A DNA stretch of 64,000 bases, from NCBI GenBank assembly GCA_009786535.1, contig WQRX01000012.1, forward strand, positions 1 to 64,000. The letters are read 5' to 3'. The notes below the pieces were generated by a model. It ran no database searches, was not told where the DNA came from, and saw nothing but the letters and a program-made list of their open reading frames with translations. The position numbers were made by a program, and so were the translations under genes. Positions 23,148 to 32,582 of the stretch are shown here, one piece after another. This stretch comes from Defluviitaleaceae bacterium. GTDB lineage: Bacteria; Bacillota; Clostridia; Lachnospirales; WQUN01. Positions within the stretch are counted from its first letter, which is position 1. Every line of letters begins with the position of its first letter.

Positions 23148-24881
23148 ATGGAAAATCTCACAAAGATACGCGATATGTGCGGCAAGTATGGCGTTAGCGC
23201 CCGTACCTTGCGGTATTACGAGGATATGGGACTGCTTACCAGCATCCGTACCGATGAATACGCCTACCGCCTGTATGACGATGCGGCGGTAAAAAAGCTG
23301 GAGCAAATCCTTATCCTGCGCAAGCTGAATATCTCCATTAAGGATATTCAAATGATTTTTAACGCCTCGGGTACGGCGCAGGTGTTACAGGTATTGGGCA
23401 AAAAAGTTACGGATATTGACAGCGAGGTGGCGCTTCTCCACGAGCTTAAAGGTTTTATCCTCGAATTTATCCGCCAAATTAAAGCGGCGGACTTTTCCAA
23501 AGGAGATGACGTAAAAATGCTATACGAAAAAGCCAAGGAAATTGAAAACCAACTTACCCAACCCAACCCCATCGACGCAAACCGCGTACAGGAGGTAATG
23601 GAACGTACGGACAAGCAGGTGTTTCATGTACAGGTGGTAAAGTTGCCCACCTTCAGCGCCGTGTCCTCGGGGGGTTGTACCTACGGTCATAAATTTTGGG
23701 AATGGTCTGAGGGGCACAAGGACCTGTTCAAAAATATTGTGTGGGACAATTATGAATTTTACCTGCCCGACGATATTACCGCCTGTGCTTTACAGGATGG
23801 CGTAACCCCAACGGACGTCGCCCCTTATGAAATAATTACCGTAGAAGGGGGATTGTACGCCGGCATTGTGTGTATAGACATGGACGACGAAGGCTTTAAC
23901 AGCCTTGAACGGAAATTCACCCACTGGCTGGAGGGCACAAATTTCATTAAGGACGAAAAGCGGGTGCAAATTTCCCACATGCTGTTCCCCCACGACGACA
24001 TAAAAAACGGGCTGGGTTATCATCAGGTACAGGTGTATATCCCCATTGCCTTCAACGAAAAAGGCTGGACAACGGTATACTCTTTGGCAACGGATGCCTA
24101 CATCCAAGACATTAACCGCGGGGAAACGTGGCAGGGTTTTTCCAGAAAGCAAATCGGCCCTACGGGCAGCCCCAATTACACCTTCTGCGAGGTGGCGGGG
24201 CGCAACGGCATAGAAGTTACCAACCGCGCCAACGATTGGGACGGCGTAAATCTATACCTCAGCGATATGGGGCTTACCCCCAACCATTACTGCACCATAG
24301 AGGTACGGGGGCGCATTACGGGCACCTTGAAAAAATTCCCCAAGGGATGCGTTGCCTTAACCGCCTTGCCGGGGTACGAACTAATGGGAGAGCATTATTT
24401 AACCGATGGCGAAACCTTTACCCTTACCTATGTTTTCCCCGTGATGAAGGACAAGCTCATCCGCGATGCCCGCATTTCCAGCCATCGTTTGGGGCGTAAA
24501 ATGCCCTTTATCATCGAGGATATTGAAGTAACGGTGAAGCCCTTCACCGCAAACCCCAACTATATCGCCGACACACAGCTTTTGTGGGATGTAACGGACC
24601 TGGAAGCCTTTGCATTTGCCTATGACGGTACAAGCCACACACGGATAAAAGGGCAAACGCCAAGGGCGCAGGCAAACATCGAAATCCCCACAGGCAAATA
24701 CCTGCGCATCTACCTGCCCACCCCCTGCGACAACGTAGATGCTTTCCTTGCAGAGGTGCAGGACAAGCTGCCCATGATGCTGGAAGGTGGTTTTGGGCAC
24801 ACCCTTACCAACGAAATAGAAGTAATACACGAAAACAAGTTACTGCTAAGTATTGAACAAAGAAAGGAACAAGATGAATAG
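23148..24881 (+). CDS. Large MerR-family regulator with effector domains
   Basis: A 577-residue protein. Residues 1-75 form a MerR winged helix (KYGVSARTLRYYEDMGLLTS) followed by a dimerisation helix. Residues about 150-320 resemble a GyrI-like effector-binding domain (APYEIITVEGGLYAGIVC and YHQVQVYIPI). Residues about 330-577 are beta-rich and could be a carbohydrate-binding-type domain plus a second GyrI-like part (EAFAFAYDGTSHTRIKGQTP). Most MerR proteins are 100-280 residues, so this is an unusual architecture. AAGGAG site; the promoter fits autoregulation. The ligand is unknown. Confidence 0.8.
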   Translation: MENLTKIRDMCGKYGVSARTLRYYEDMGLLTSIRTDEYAYRLYDDAAVKKLEQILILRKLNISIKDIQMIFNASGTAQVLQVLGKKVTDIDSEVALLHELKGFILEFIRQIKAADFSKGDDVKMLYEKAKEIENQLTQPNPIDANRVQEVMERTDKQVFHVQVVKLPTFSAVSSGGCTYGHKFWEWSEGHKDLFKNIVWDNYEFYLPDDITACALQDGVTPTDVAPYEIITVEGGLYAGIVCIDMDDEGFNSLERKFTHWLEGTNFIKDEKRVQISHMLFPHDDIKNGLGYHQVQVYIPIAFNEKGWTTVYSLATDAYIQDINRGETWQGFSRKQIGPTGSPNYTFCEVAGRNGIEVTNRANDWDGVNLYLSDMGLTPNHYCTIEVRGRITGTLKKFPKGCVALTALPGYELMGEHYLTDGETFTLTYVFPVMKDKLIRDARISSHRLGRKMPFIIEDIEVTVKPFTANPNYIADTQLLWDVTDLEAFAFAYDGTSHTRIKGQTPRAQANIEIPTGKYLRIYLPTPCDNVDAFLAEVQDKLPMMLEGGFGHTLTNEIEVIHENKLLLSIEQRKEQDE

Positions 24882-24981
24882 CAAATGGATAGAAATATTC
24901 GCCGCAAAGGTAGAAAAAAAATACGGCACGTTTTACCCGCACATCCCATTGAATGTCACATGTAGGGGCGATGTGAATTGA
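24874..24981 (+). CDS. 35-aa reading frame after the MerR gene
   Basis: ATG lies inside the end of the MerR-type gene, and the frame encodes MNSKWIEIFAAKVEKKYGTF and a short tail before the terminator. It may be a real small coupled protein or the stub of a deleted gene. No family recognised. Confidence 0.3.
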   Translation: MNSKWIEIFAAKVEKKYGTFYPHIPLNVTCRGDVN

Positions 24982-24988
24982 AAAGATA

Positions 24989-25034
24989 AAAAGAGGGGGA
25001 CTGTATTATTCGACTAATACAGTCCCCCTCTTTT
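24989..25034. terminator. Bidirectional intrinsic terminator
   Basis: A perfect 20-bp stem (24989-25008 with 25015-25034; core GAGGGGGACTGTATTA) has A-rich and T-rich flanks on both sides. It serves the MerR unit from the left and the minus-strand DUF697-like gene from the right. Confidence 0.9.
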
Positions 25035-25455
25035 ATCCTCTTGCGCGGCGTTTTTTACGCTTTTCCTCATGCAATTTTTGTAGTTCCTCTTTCACGCGGC
25101 GGCTGATAAATGCTATGTCCTTGCGTTCTTCTTCCGAAGCGGTGCGCAACATTTCTGCTACGGCATTCACATAATTCATTCCAATCGACTTTATAAAAAC
25201 CGAAGCCGCACCCGCACCCAGCAACGGAATCGCCAACACAGGCGCGGCGATTATGCCCGCCATAATGTCGTGGGTTATTTCCGAATCCCAGCCCGTTGCG
25301 GTGGGAATGCCGAAAATTTCATCCAATTGCTTAATCATTTTCGCACACACACCATATACAATGGGCGCAGAAACAAGCGGAATAAAACTCACCGCCAATG
25401 CTTGTTTTGCATGGGTTTCCACACAAGCATGTGCCGTTTCTAATAAACTATCCAT
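25033..25455 (-). CDS. DUF697-like membrane-associated protein
   Basis: About 140 residues from ATG 25455; earlier in-frame starts at 25488 or 25494 would overlap the gene upstream. Two hydrophobic stretches (ALAVSFIPLVSAPIVYGVCA and GIIAAPVLAIPLLGAGAASV) and a highly basic C-terminus (EKRKKRRARG) recall the DUF697/YcjF type found with GTPases. No GTPase is adjacent. It probably shares a transcript with the 3D-domain gene, which ends just upstream. Function unknown. Confidence 0.6.
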   Translation of the reverse strand: MDSLLETAHACVETHAKQALAVSFIPLVSAPIVYGVCAKMIKQLDEIFGIPTATGWDSEITHDIMAGIIAAPVLAIPLLGAGAASVFIKSIGMNYVNAVAEMLRTASEEERKDIAFISRRVKEELQKLHEEKRKKRRARG

Positions 25456-25468
25456 AACGCGCGCTGCT

Positions 25469-26497
25469 TTACCCAAGCACCCATACATATACATACCTGC
25501 GCCCAAAACGCAGTGCGTCTTGGTGGTTGTACATGAACAGGTCAATGCGGTTGCCTATAATTGCGCCGCCTACATCCGCAGCCAGAGCAAAGCCGTAGTT
25601 TTCTACGTACAAATTCGTACCCAATGCAATTACATTACGGTCCACGGCAACAATGCCATGCTCTACGCGGCGACCGGATGCGGTTACGCCAAAGTTCCTG
25701 TCCGTCGGGTTACGCCCCGTACATAGGAAGCAAGCGCAGTACGCCGTTGCCTGCATACGCACGCGGCGAATGTAATGGAAGTCCTCTGCATGGGGGTTAG
25801 CAAGCTCGCCAAGGCGCGATGTGCCTATGTCATAAATAGCGGTAACGGGGTAGGAAAGCATTACTGTATCGGTTTCGGTTCGGCTGTCTTCATAACCGCC
25901 GATGTATACAACATTAATGGTTACTTCATGTTCACCCACTACACCGCGCTGGCGCACATATGTACGTCCAATGCGTACCGAACTGGTATAGTTGCGGTAA
26001 ATTTCGTAGGGCAGCTCTACAATTTCGGTGTAGTAACGGCTGCGCCACGAGGAGAAGCGCAAAATATCCTGCGGGGTCACGGCACGGGTCATATCATAAC
26101 CGTACAGAAAAGCTTCGGAGTAACGCCCCTGCGCAATGGAAAGCACCTCAAAAATGGTTGTACCGTGGCGCATTGTCCACTCGGTGGGTGGGTTATTATC
26201 GGTCATTACATAGAAACGCACCGCGCGGTTAATCCCAATTTCCATGCCATCGTATATTGGCGCTTCTGTCGGGTAAGAAACACGGTCAAGCTCGGCCAGG
26301 GAAATGCCAACGTGACTTAACAATTCGCCCACCGTTTGCGCCGCCGTTTCATGCGTATGCACCCGACCCGAATCGTTTACCGTAACAACGGGAAAATCCT
26401 CATTTGCGGCGGTGAAATCAAATACCACCAGCGGCAAAAGCAAAGTCGCGATTAAGGCGAAGCCCAATACGGCGCAAACAGCCTTTATCTTGTGCAT
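25469..26497 (-). CDS. Cell-wall protein with DUF348 and 3D domains (YabE-like)
   Basis: A 342-residue exported protein. The signal/anchor is at residues 3-30. One or two DUF348-like modules follow (VTVNDSGRVHTHETAAQTVG), then a G5-like stretch. The C-terminal 3D domain carries three Asp and a Cys pair (ATAYCACFLCTGRNPTDRNF, GIVAVDRNVIALGTNLYV, DVGGAIIGNRIDLF), related to MltA lytic transglycosylases. YabE/Rpf-like proteins cut or remodel peptidoglycan. ATG 26497 follows GAAAGGATG. Long AT-rich leader upstream. Confidence 0.8.
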   Translation of the reverse strand: MHKIKAVCAVLGFALIATLLLPLVVFDFTAANEDFPVVTVNDSGRVHTHETAAQTVGELLSHVGISLAELDRVSYPTEAPIYDGMEIGINRAVRFYVMTDNNPPTEWTMRHGTTIFEVLSIAQGRYSEAFLYGYDMTRAVTPQDILRFSSWRSRYYTEIVELPYEIYRNYTSSVRIGRTYVRQRGVVGEHEVTINVVYIGGYEDSRTETDTVMLSYPVTAIYDIGTSRLGELANPHAEDFHYIRRVRMQATAYCACFLCTGRNPTDRNFGVTASGRRVEHGIVAVDRNVIALGTNLYVENYGFALAADVGGAIIGNRIDLFMYNHQDALRFGRRYVYVWVLG

Positions 26498-26612
26498 GTT
26501 ACACATCCTTTCGTAAATCAACGAAAAGAATGGTAACACTTTCTTAATAAATTTGCAACAAATTTATATCGCAATTTAATATTTAAAACGACATAAATCC
26601 TCAATACAAAGC

Positions 26613-27659
26613 CTAATGCTTCGTATCAAACGGCGGTTTGAGGATACCCTTCTCCGTGATAAACGCCTCTATAAGTGCCGCAGGGGTAACGTCAAAAGCG
26701 GGATTAAATACGTTTATCCCATCAGGCGCAACGCGCGATGTATACCACATGTGCGTTACTTCTTTGGGGTCGCGTTGCTCAATAAGAATATCTGCCCCCG
26801 TTGCGGTAGCTTTATCTATTGTAGAAAAAGGCGCACATACGTAAAAGGGAATGCCAAAATGCTTGGCAAGCACCGCAACCCCATGGGTACCAATTTTATT
26901 TGCCGTGTCGCCGTTGGCGGCTACGCGGTCACACCCTACAAATACCGCGTCTACCCAGCCCTTTGCCATTACGGTGGCAGCCATATTGTCGCAGATAAGC
27001 GTCGTGTCTATGCCCGCGGCGTTTAATTCGAAGGCGGTTAGGCGCGCGCCTTGCAAAATGGGGCGGGTTTCGTCTACGTATACGCGCACGTCCATGCCGT
27101 TTTCATCTGCATAATAAATGGGCGCAAGCGCCGTGCCGTAGCCCGCCGTTGCCAGCGCACCCGCATTACAATGTGTAAGAATGCCCATGCCCGGTTTTAG
27201 TAATGCCGCGCCGTGCTTTCCTATTAAACGGTTGTTTTCCATATCGTCGGCCATAATGCGCTCCGCCGTTTGGCGCAGAATTTCCACAAGGTCTAAAAAC
27301 GGACGATTTTTATTAATTTCGATGGCATGGGTTAATTCATTTAACGCCCATTGCAAATTTACCGCCGTAGGGCGCGAAGACGCAAGATACGCGCCCGCGC
27401 GCTCCATTTCCGCCATAAATGCGCTGGAAGTCGGCGCATTTTTTTGCGCGTAATCCTTCATATGAATGTACAGCCCCATAGCGGCAGAAACGCCTATTGC
27501 GGGCGCGCCGCGTACCTGTAATGTATGAATTGCGTGATACACCTGCTCCAGCGTTGTCAGGGGAACATACTTTACTTCTGTGGGCAGCAGTTGTTGGTCT
27601 AAAATCACCAATGCGGAATTTACATCATCTAAATACATTGTTTCTAATGGCTGGCTCAT
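26613..27659 (-). CDS. mtnA: Methylthioribose-1-phosphate isomerase
   Basis: Isomerises 5-methylthioribose 1-phosphate to the ribulose form in the methionine salvage pathway. Length 348 is standard. Family signatures are VRGAPAIGVSAAMGL, the catalytic Cys164 in THCNAGALATAGYG, and Asp244 in VGCDRVAANGDTANKIGTHG. GAGGTG site before the ATG. No other salvage gene (mtnK, mtnB, mtnD) lies nearby, so it may act with distant partners or in the related 5-deoxyribose disposal route. It is divergent from the Dlt-like operon. I see no SAM riboswitch in its leader. Confidence 0.93.
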   Translation of the reverse strand: MSQPLETMYLDDVNSALVILDQQLLPTEVKYVPLTTLEQVYHAIHTLQVRGAPAIGVSAAMGLYIHMKDYAQKNAPTSSAFMAEMERAGAYLASSRPTAVNLQWALNELTHAIEINKNRPFLDLVEILRQTAERIMADDMENNRLIGKHGAALLKPGMGILTHCNAGALATAGYGTALAPIYYADENGMDVRVYVDETRPILQGARLTAFELNAAGIDTTLICDNMAATVMAKGWVDAVFVGCDRVAANGDTANKIGTHGVAVLAKHFGIPFYVCAPFSTIDKATATGADILIEQRDPKEVTHMWYTSRVAPDGINVFNPAFDVTPAALIEAFITEKGILKPPFDTKH

Positions 27660-27791
27660 AGGTTAGCACCTCTTTTTTATGGCAAGTATAACATATGGAC
27701 TTGTGGAATGCGATAATTGCTTCGCAATTACGCTGTGTTGTAAACTTGTAAACATTGTCGAAAAATGCTATGGTTTAGGCGGTGATTTAAC

Positions 27792-29384
27792 TTGCTTTTC
27801 ACATCTGCGCACTTTTTATTATTTTTACTTATCCTATTTGCCCTGTATCAATGCACCCCGCAGAAGCTTCGCTGGGCAGCGCTTTTATTGGGCTCTATGG
27901 TTTTTTATGCCTTTGCAGGACCAATTTTTCTTCTTTACATATGCACGACGATTATTGTCACCTACATCTGCACCATGGGAATGCGCCGCGTATGGGAAAA
28001 AAGCGCACAGCGTTCCGATTTCACCGAAGATAAACAATTACGCAAGCAGTATAAGGCAGAAGCCAAGGCAATAAGCAAACGCTGGCTCGTTTCTGCCTTG
28101 GTAATTGTGCTGGGTTTGCTTGCTATGGTGAAGTATACGGACTTTGTTATAGGCAATACCAACGTAGTGCTTGGCTGGCTTGGGGTTGACCGTTCCTTCG
28201 GCTTTATGCGCTTTGCGCTGCCTATGGGTATTTCGTTTTACACCTTCCAAACCGTGGGCTATTTGCTGGACGTACACCGCCAGAAGGCACAGCCCCTTGC
28301 CAACCCGCTAAAGCTCGCACTGTTTGTTTCCTTTTTCCCGCAGGTGGTGCAGGGGCCGATTAGCCGTTTTGGCATGTTATCGGAAACGCTATACAGCGGC
28401 GAATCGCTGCAAAAACATAACCTATCGCGCGGGGGAATGCGCGTGCTGATTGGCTTCTTTAAAAAGCTGGTTATTGCCGACCGCCTATGGCCTGCGCTGG
28501 TGGTGCTTACGTCTTACCCCGAGGATTTCCGCGGTGCTTTTTACCTATTCAGTATTTTTATGTACGCCGTTATTTTGTTCATGGACTTCACAGGCGGGAT
28601 AGATATTACCATCGGCGTTGCGGAAATGTTTGGCGTAAAAATGCCCGAGAACTTTAACCGCCCGTTTTATTCCCGCTCTATCCAAGAATATTGGACGCGC
28701 TGGCACATTACCATGTACACGTGGTTTAGGGATTATCTCTTCTACCCAATGACGCTAAGCAAGGGCATGTTACGCGCCACGAAATTTTGCCGCCGCGTGC
28801 TGGGGGACGGCCTTGGCAAGCGCATTCCCGTACATTTATCGCTCCTGTGGGTGTGGTTTCTCACAGGTTTGTGGCATGGGGCAACGTGGAATTTTATTGC
28901 ATGGGGTTTAGCGAACGGCATTGTAATTATGCTGGCACAAGAGCTTACGCCCCTAAAAAACCGCTTCCACGCGCGGTTTACCACTATCAAGCATAATTAC
29001 TTGTTTATCTGCGCGCAGATATTTTGGACGTTCTGGCTCATGAATATGATACGCTCATTCGATATTTACGCCGGTGTACGGAATACCTTTGGTATGATGG
29101 CTTCGGTAGTTACGGATTTTGGGTTAAGCGATTTCCTTGCACGCGGCGTTTCGGAGCTTACGCTTTATACTTCCGACTATATTGCCGCGCTTACGGGCGT
29201 TGCGGTAATTTTATGGATAAGCTACCTTGGGCGCGACGGGGTAGACTTCCGCGATAAGCTAACGCAAAATTTCCACTGGGTTGCACGATATGCCGTGATT
29301 GGCATTATATTGTTTATGACGCTGGTTTTGGGTGCATATGGGCATGGGTATGACGCACGACAGTTCATTTACAACCAATTTTAA
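27792..29384 (+). CDS. MBOAT acyltransferase, DltB-like
   Basis: A polytopic membrane O-acyltransferase of 530 residues with about ten to twelve helices. The conserved block EYWTRWHITMYTWFRDYLFY and the catalytic His in LTGLWHGATWNF define the MBOAT family (DltB, AlgI, PatA). DltB hands D-alanine from its carrier across the membrane onto teichoic acid. As first gene of an operon that also encodes an adenylation enzyme and carrier protein, it should transfer the activated amino acid. TTG start behind AGGCGGTGAT. The substrate may not be D-alanine (see the racemase and ligase). Confidence 0.85.
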   Translation: MLFTSAHFLLFLLILFALYQCTPQKLRWAALLLGSMVFYAFAGPIFLLYICTTIIVTYICTMGMRRVWEKSAQRSDFTEDKQLRKQYKAEAKAISKRWLVSALVIVLGLLAMVKYTDFVIGNTNVVLGWLGVDRSFGFMRFALPMGISFYTFQTVGYLLDVHRQKAQPLANPLKLALFVSFFPQVVQGPISRFGMLSETLYSGESLQKHNLSRGGMRVLIGFFKKLVIADRLWPALVVLTSYPEDFRGAFYLFSIFMYAVILFMDFTGGIDITIGVAEMFGVKMPENFNRPFYSRSIQEYWTRWHITMYTWFRDYLFYPMTLSKGMLRATKFCRRVLGDGLGKRIPVHLSLLWVWFLTGLWHGATWNFIAWGLANGIVIMLAQELTPLKNRFHARFTTIKHNYLFICAQIFWTFWLMNMIRSFDIYAGVRNTFGMMASVVTDFGLSDFLARGVSELTLYTSDYIAALTGVAVILWISYLGRDGVDFRDKLTQNFHWVARYAVIGIILFMTLVLGAYGHGYDARQFIYNQF

Positions 29385-29398
29385 AGGGGGCTTGCGGA

Positions 29399-30463
29399 AT
29401 GCGCACCACCATTGTTAGAATACTCATCGCAATTACCGCCTTTACCGTGGTGTTTTTTGGCTTGCAGCGTTTGCTCACGCCTAAATTTGCCACCCCACCC
29501 GGGCTGGAGGGCGGTATGATGCGCGAGTATTACCGGTCCAATTTCGACCACGACATTATTTTTTTAGGCGATTGCGAGGTATATGCCAATTTTTCGCCCA
29601 TTACGTTGTGGGAAGAGTTTGGCATTACGTCGTTTATTCGCGGCACACCGCAGCAATTGATTTGGCAGTCGTATTACCTATTACAAGATACCCTGCGCTT
29701 CGAAACACCGCGAATGGTCGTATTTAACGTACTTGCCATGCAGTATAACGAACCGCAGAACGAGGCATACAACCGCCTGACGCTGGACGGTATGCGCTGG
29801 GGAATGCCAAAAATTCGGGCAATAAGCGCGTCCATGACCGAGGAAGAGGACTGGCTGTCGCACGTTTTCCCATTTTTCCGCTACAAAGACCGCTGGCGCA
29901 ATATTGGGGCAAACGATTTTCGTTATTTCTTCCGAAGCCCGCGCGTATCGCTGCAAGGCTTTATGATACGCGCAGACGTAGAACCTGCAGAGTGGATACC
30001 CTTCCCAACACCGCGCGGGAATTATCAGTTCGGCGACAAGGCGTACTATTATTTAGAACGTATGGTAACGCTCACCGCCGCAAATAATATCGAATTGGTA
30101 CTGGTAAAAGCGCCTACGCTATACCCAAATTGGCCCGCGCAGTGGGAACGGCAAATCGTAGACTTTGCACAAACGCACAATTTACTGTATATTAACTTTT
30201 TGGATTACATTGAAGAAATTGGACTGGATTTTAACTACCACACCTTTAGTGCGGGGCTGGACTTAAATGTATTTGGCGCGGAAAAACTGGCACGCTTCTT
30301 TGGTGAACGGGTGCAGAAATATTTCTCCCTGCCCGATCGCAGGGGCGAAGCCGACACCGCCGAACATTGGAACGCCCTCGCCGAGTTGTATCACCGTGTA
30401 GTTGCTCGGCAGGTAGCAGAGTTGGAACGATATGGGCGCATACAATGTTTTCGTATCGAATAG
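29399..30463 (+). CDS. SGNH-like surface protein, DltD/AlgJ-like role
   Basis: A 354-residue protein with an N-terminal membrane anchor (7-22) and an extracellular SGNH-hydrolase-like domain. The block I motif reads FLGDCEVYANFSP: a Cys (59) stands where GDSL enzymes have Ser. A later block (SAGLDLNVFGAEKLARFF) could hold the Asp/His-like partner, although the usual DxxH is not clear. In Dlt and alginate systems such proteins work with the MBOAT enzyme as the outer acyl-transfer partner. It sits 14 nt after the MBOAT gene, in the right place for a DltD equivalent. Confidence 0.7.
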   Translation: MRTTIVRILIAITAFTVVFFGLQRLLTPKFATPPGLEGGMMREYYRSNFDHDIIFLGDCEVYANFSPITLWEEFGITSFIRGTPQQLIWQSYYLLQDTLRFETPRMVVFNVLAMQYNEPQNEAYNRLTLDGMRWGMPKIRAISASMTEEEDWLSHVFPFFRYKDRWRNIGANDFRYFFRSPRVSLQGFMIRADVEPAEWIPFPTPRGNYQFGDKAYYYLERMVTLTAANNIELVLVKAPTLYPNWPAQWERQIVDFAQTHNLLYINFLDYIEEIGLDFNYHTFSAGLDLNVFGAEKLARFFGERVQKYFSLPDRRGEADTAEHWNALAELYHRVVARQVAELERYGRIQCFRIE

Positions 30464-30480
30464 CTAACGGAGGTATTATA

Positions 30481-31083
30481 ATGAAGAAACGGATTTTAAC
30501 ATTTGCGGCATTGTGCTTGATGGTACTGGTACTATCCGCCTGCGGCGGCGAAAGCAACGGAAACGGCAGCACACAAAACGGGAACGCTCCCGTAGAAAGC
30601 ATTTACGATGGGAACGCTCCCACAATCGGCGAAGCATCCACCCCACCCCTTACGGTAAACCCCACTATCGAAACCTTTGCCGCTACCGGCATTTTCTATT
30701 TTGCAACGCAAGGCAATACGATTTATTTAGATGCAAACATAGACGACGTGCTTGGCAAAATGGGCGAGCCGATTAGCACCTTCGACCGCCCCAGCTGTGC
30801 ATTTGAAGGGGTTGACCGCTTCTTCCTTTTCGCCGGTGTACAGGTAATGACCTACCCCATTAACGGAGAAGACCGCGTGCATACCATTATGCTGGTAGAC
30901 GACAGTCAAACCACCGGCAACGGCATTTTTATCGGCGCATCGCTGGATGATTTGCTTTCGGCATACGGGCATGATTATAAATATTCCTACGGTTTATATA
31001 TTTTTACGCGGGGCAATACCACCTTGCGCTTTAATGTAATGAATAACATTGTGCAAACAATTTCATACGAATTGTTGGTGTAA
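30481..31083 (+). CDS. Lipoprotein of the Dlt-like operon
   Basis: A 200-residue lipoprotein with lipobox LVLSACGG (Cys near 20), after a GGAGG site. A low-complexity linker rich in Asn/Gly/Pro follows, with two GNAP units. The folded part (about 60-200) contains two similar beta-type halves (YLDANIDDVLGKMGEPIS and FIGASLDDLLSAYGHDYKYS). The (I/S)LDD-(V/L)L pattern recalls SmpA/BamE-like or DUF4309-type repeats, but I make no family call. It could serve as an outer-surface adaptor of the modification machinery. Confidence 0.7.
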   Translation: MKKRILTFAALCLMVLVLSACGGESNGNGSTQNGNAPVESIYDGNAPTIGEASTPPLTVNPTIETFAATGIFYFATQGNTIYLDANIDDVLGKMGEPISTFDRPSCAFEGVDRFFLFAGVQVMTYPINGEDRVHTIMLVDDSQTTGNGIFIGASLDDLLSAYGHDYKYSYGLYIFTRGNTTLRFNVMNNIVQTISYELLV

Positions 31084-31106
31084 AACGTTTATAAGGGGCA
31101 ATCCCT

Positions 31107-32582
31107 GTGAAGAGGAAAGTATATTTATTATGCGCTGTACCCCTTGCGGTAGTTTTGTTTGTTGTGGCGGTCATGCTGGCTTTACCGCCGCGCTTTGTGT
31201 ACGAATTGCACTCCATCATAACCGTGGCGGGGTTTCCTGTTGATGCAGAGCGCTTCCTGGTCGAAACCGAAGAAATGGCGGACGTTACCGTTTATTTTTA
31301 TGAAGAAGTAGATTTTAATGCCGCAGGGCGGCGAGATGTGCTGCTTACCCTAAAGCGCGGCAGGCATACCACACAAGCCATTGCTACGCTATACATAATT
31401 GAACCGCGGGAATACGTGACAGTGGAATTGGGGGGTTATGTGCCAAACGAAATGTTTGCTCCAAACATTGACCCTATTTCTTTCGTTGCCAACGCCCACG
31501 AAATGCCCCGCGATTTATTAGATGCACAGGAATTAGAAGTTTTGTTAACGCTACCCCACTTTGATAACCCTATTGGAATGCGGATGGTTTTTGTTTCCGC
31601 GGATAATTGGAGCTTTACATCCGCAATAAACATCGTTGACACCACGCCCCCCACGGCGGTACTGCGCGAGGTTACGATGCAAATGGGGCGCGAAATTCTG
31701 GCGGAATATATCGTTGAATCGGTATTTGATTATTCCGAGGTTGTATCCATCACCGTGATACAGCCCGACCTCTTCACCCCCGGCGAACATACGGTTCAAG
31801 TAATTTTACTTGATGAACATGGCAACGAGGCGACCTATACTACAACTGCAACGCTTTTGCCTAACGAAATACCCCCCGTTTTTTTTGGCATTACAGACAT
31901 TCAAACCCCGCAAGGCGAGCCGATACGTTTCCGCGCAGGGGTTACGGCATATGATGCATTTGGTCGTTCGCTTTCCTTTGCGGTGGATTCCAGCCAAGTA
32001 AATATGCATGAATTGGGCATTTACCCCGCAACGTTTACCGCCGTAGATGCATGGGGGCTTGAAACTTCGGCAACCATTTATGTGCATGTGTTAAGCGTTG
32101 ACCCCGAAGCGGTTGTCACTATGGTGGACGCCTTACTCGCGCAAATTCTGCGGGAGGATATGACACAGGTACAGCAAGCCCGTACCATTCATAATTGGTT
32201 GGGCGACCATATTTCCTTTGCGGCAGCAGTGGGTATGGATTCGGTATACGAGGCGGCGCACCAAGGGCTGATACACAGGCGCGGAAACTGCTTTGTCTTT
32301 TTTGCTCTTGCGGATTTAATGCTTACGGGGGCGGGCATTCCCAACCGCCGTGTGGAGCGTATTGCCGATACGCCCAACCCCACGCGTCACCGCTGGAATT
32401 TAATTAATCCCGATGAACTTGGTTGGTTTCATTTCGACGCAACCAGCAACCGCGTGATAACGCGCGAGGAACGTTTTATGTTTACACAATCCGACGCGGA
32501 ACGCTTTATGCAACGCTTCTTCTATCCCTATGTTGATTTTTACACATTCGATACGGCACTGCACCCCGAGGTGACACCATGA
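31107..32582 (+). CDS. Secreted transglutaminase-like protein with Ig-like domains
   Basis: A 491-residue membrane-anchored protein (helix 5-25). Residues 30-330 form beta-sandwich modules, including an Ig-like or HYR-like pair (VDTTPPTAVLREV, LLPNEIPPVFFGITDIQTPQ). A transglutaminase-like core follows, with Cys395 (RRGNCFVFFALADLML), His428 (TRHRWNLI) and Asp444 (WFHFDATSN), so the full triad is present. Such enzymes cut or crosslink wall peptides or amides. In this operon it could act on the amino-acid-modified polymer. GTG start. The stop overlaps the racemase start. Confidence 0.8.
   Translation: MKRKVYLLCAVPLAVVLFVVAVMLALPPRFVYELHSIITVAGFPVDAERFLVETEEMADVTVYFYEEVDFNAAGRRDVLLTLKRGRHTTQAIATLYIIEPREYVTVELGGYVPNEMFAPNIDPISFVANAHEMPRDLLDAQELEVLLTLPHFDNPIGMRMVFVSADNWSFTSAINIVDTTPPTAVLREVTMQMGREILAEYIVESVFDYSEVVSITVIQPDLFTPGEHTVQVILLDEHGNEATYTTTATLLPNEIPPVFFGITDIQTPQGEPIRFRAGVTAYDAFGRSLSFAVDSSQVNMHELGIYPATFTAVDAWGLETSATIYVHVLSVDPEAVVTMVDALLAQILREDMTQVQQARTIHNWLGDHISFAAAVGMDSVYEAAHQGLIHRRGNCFVFFALADLMLTGAGIPNRRVERIADTPNPTRHRWNLINPDELGWFHFDATSNRVITREERFMFTQSDAERFMQRFFYPYVDFYTFDTALHPEVTP

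Noticed and set aside
27660..27791. SAM riboswitch before mtnA
   Set aside because: The leader is short and shows only a small hairpin near 27710-27735, no riboswitch core.
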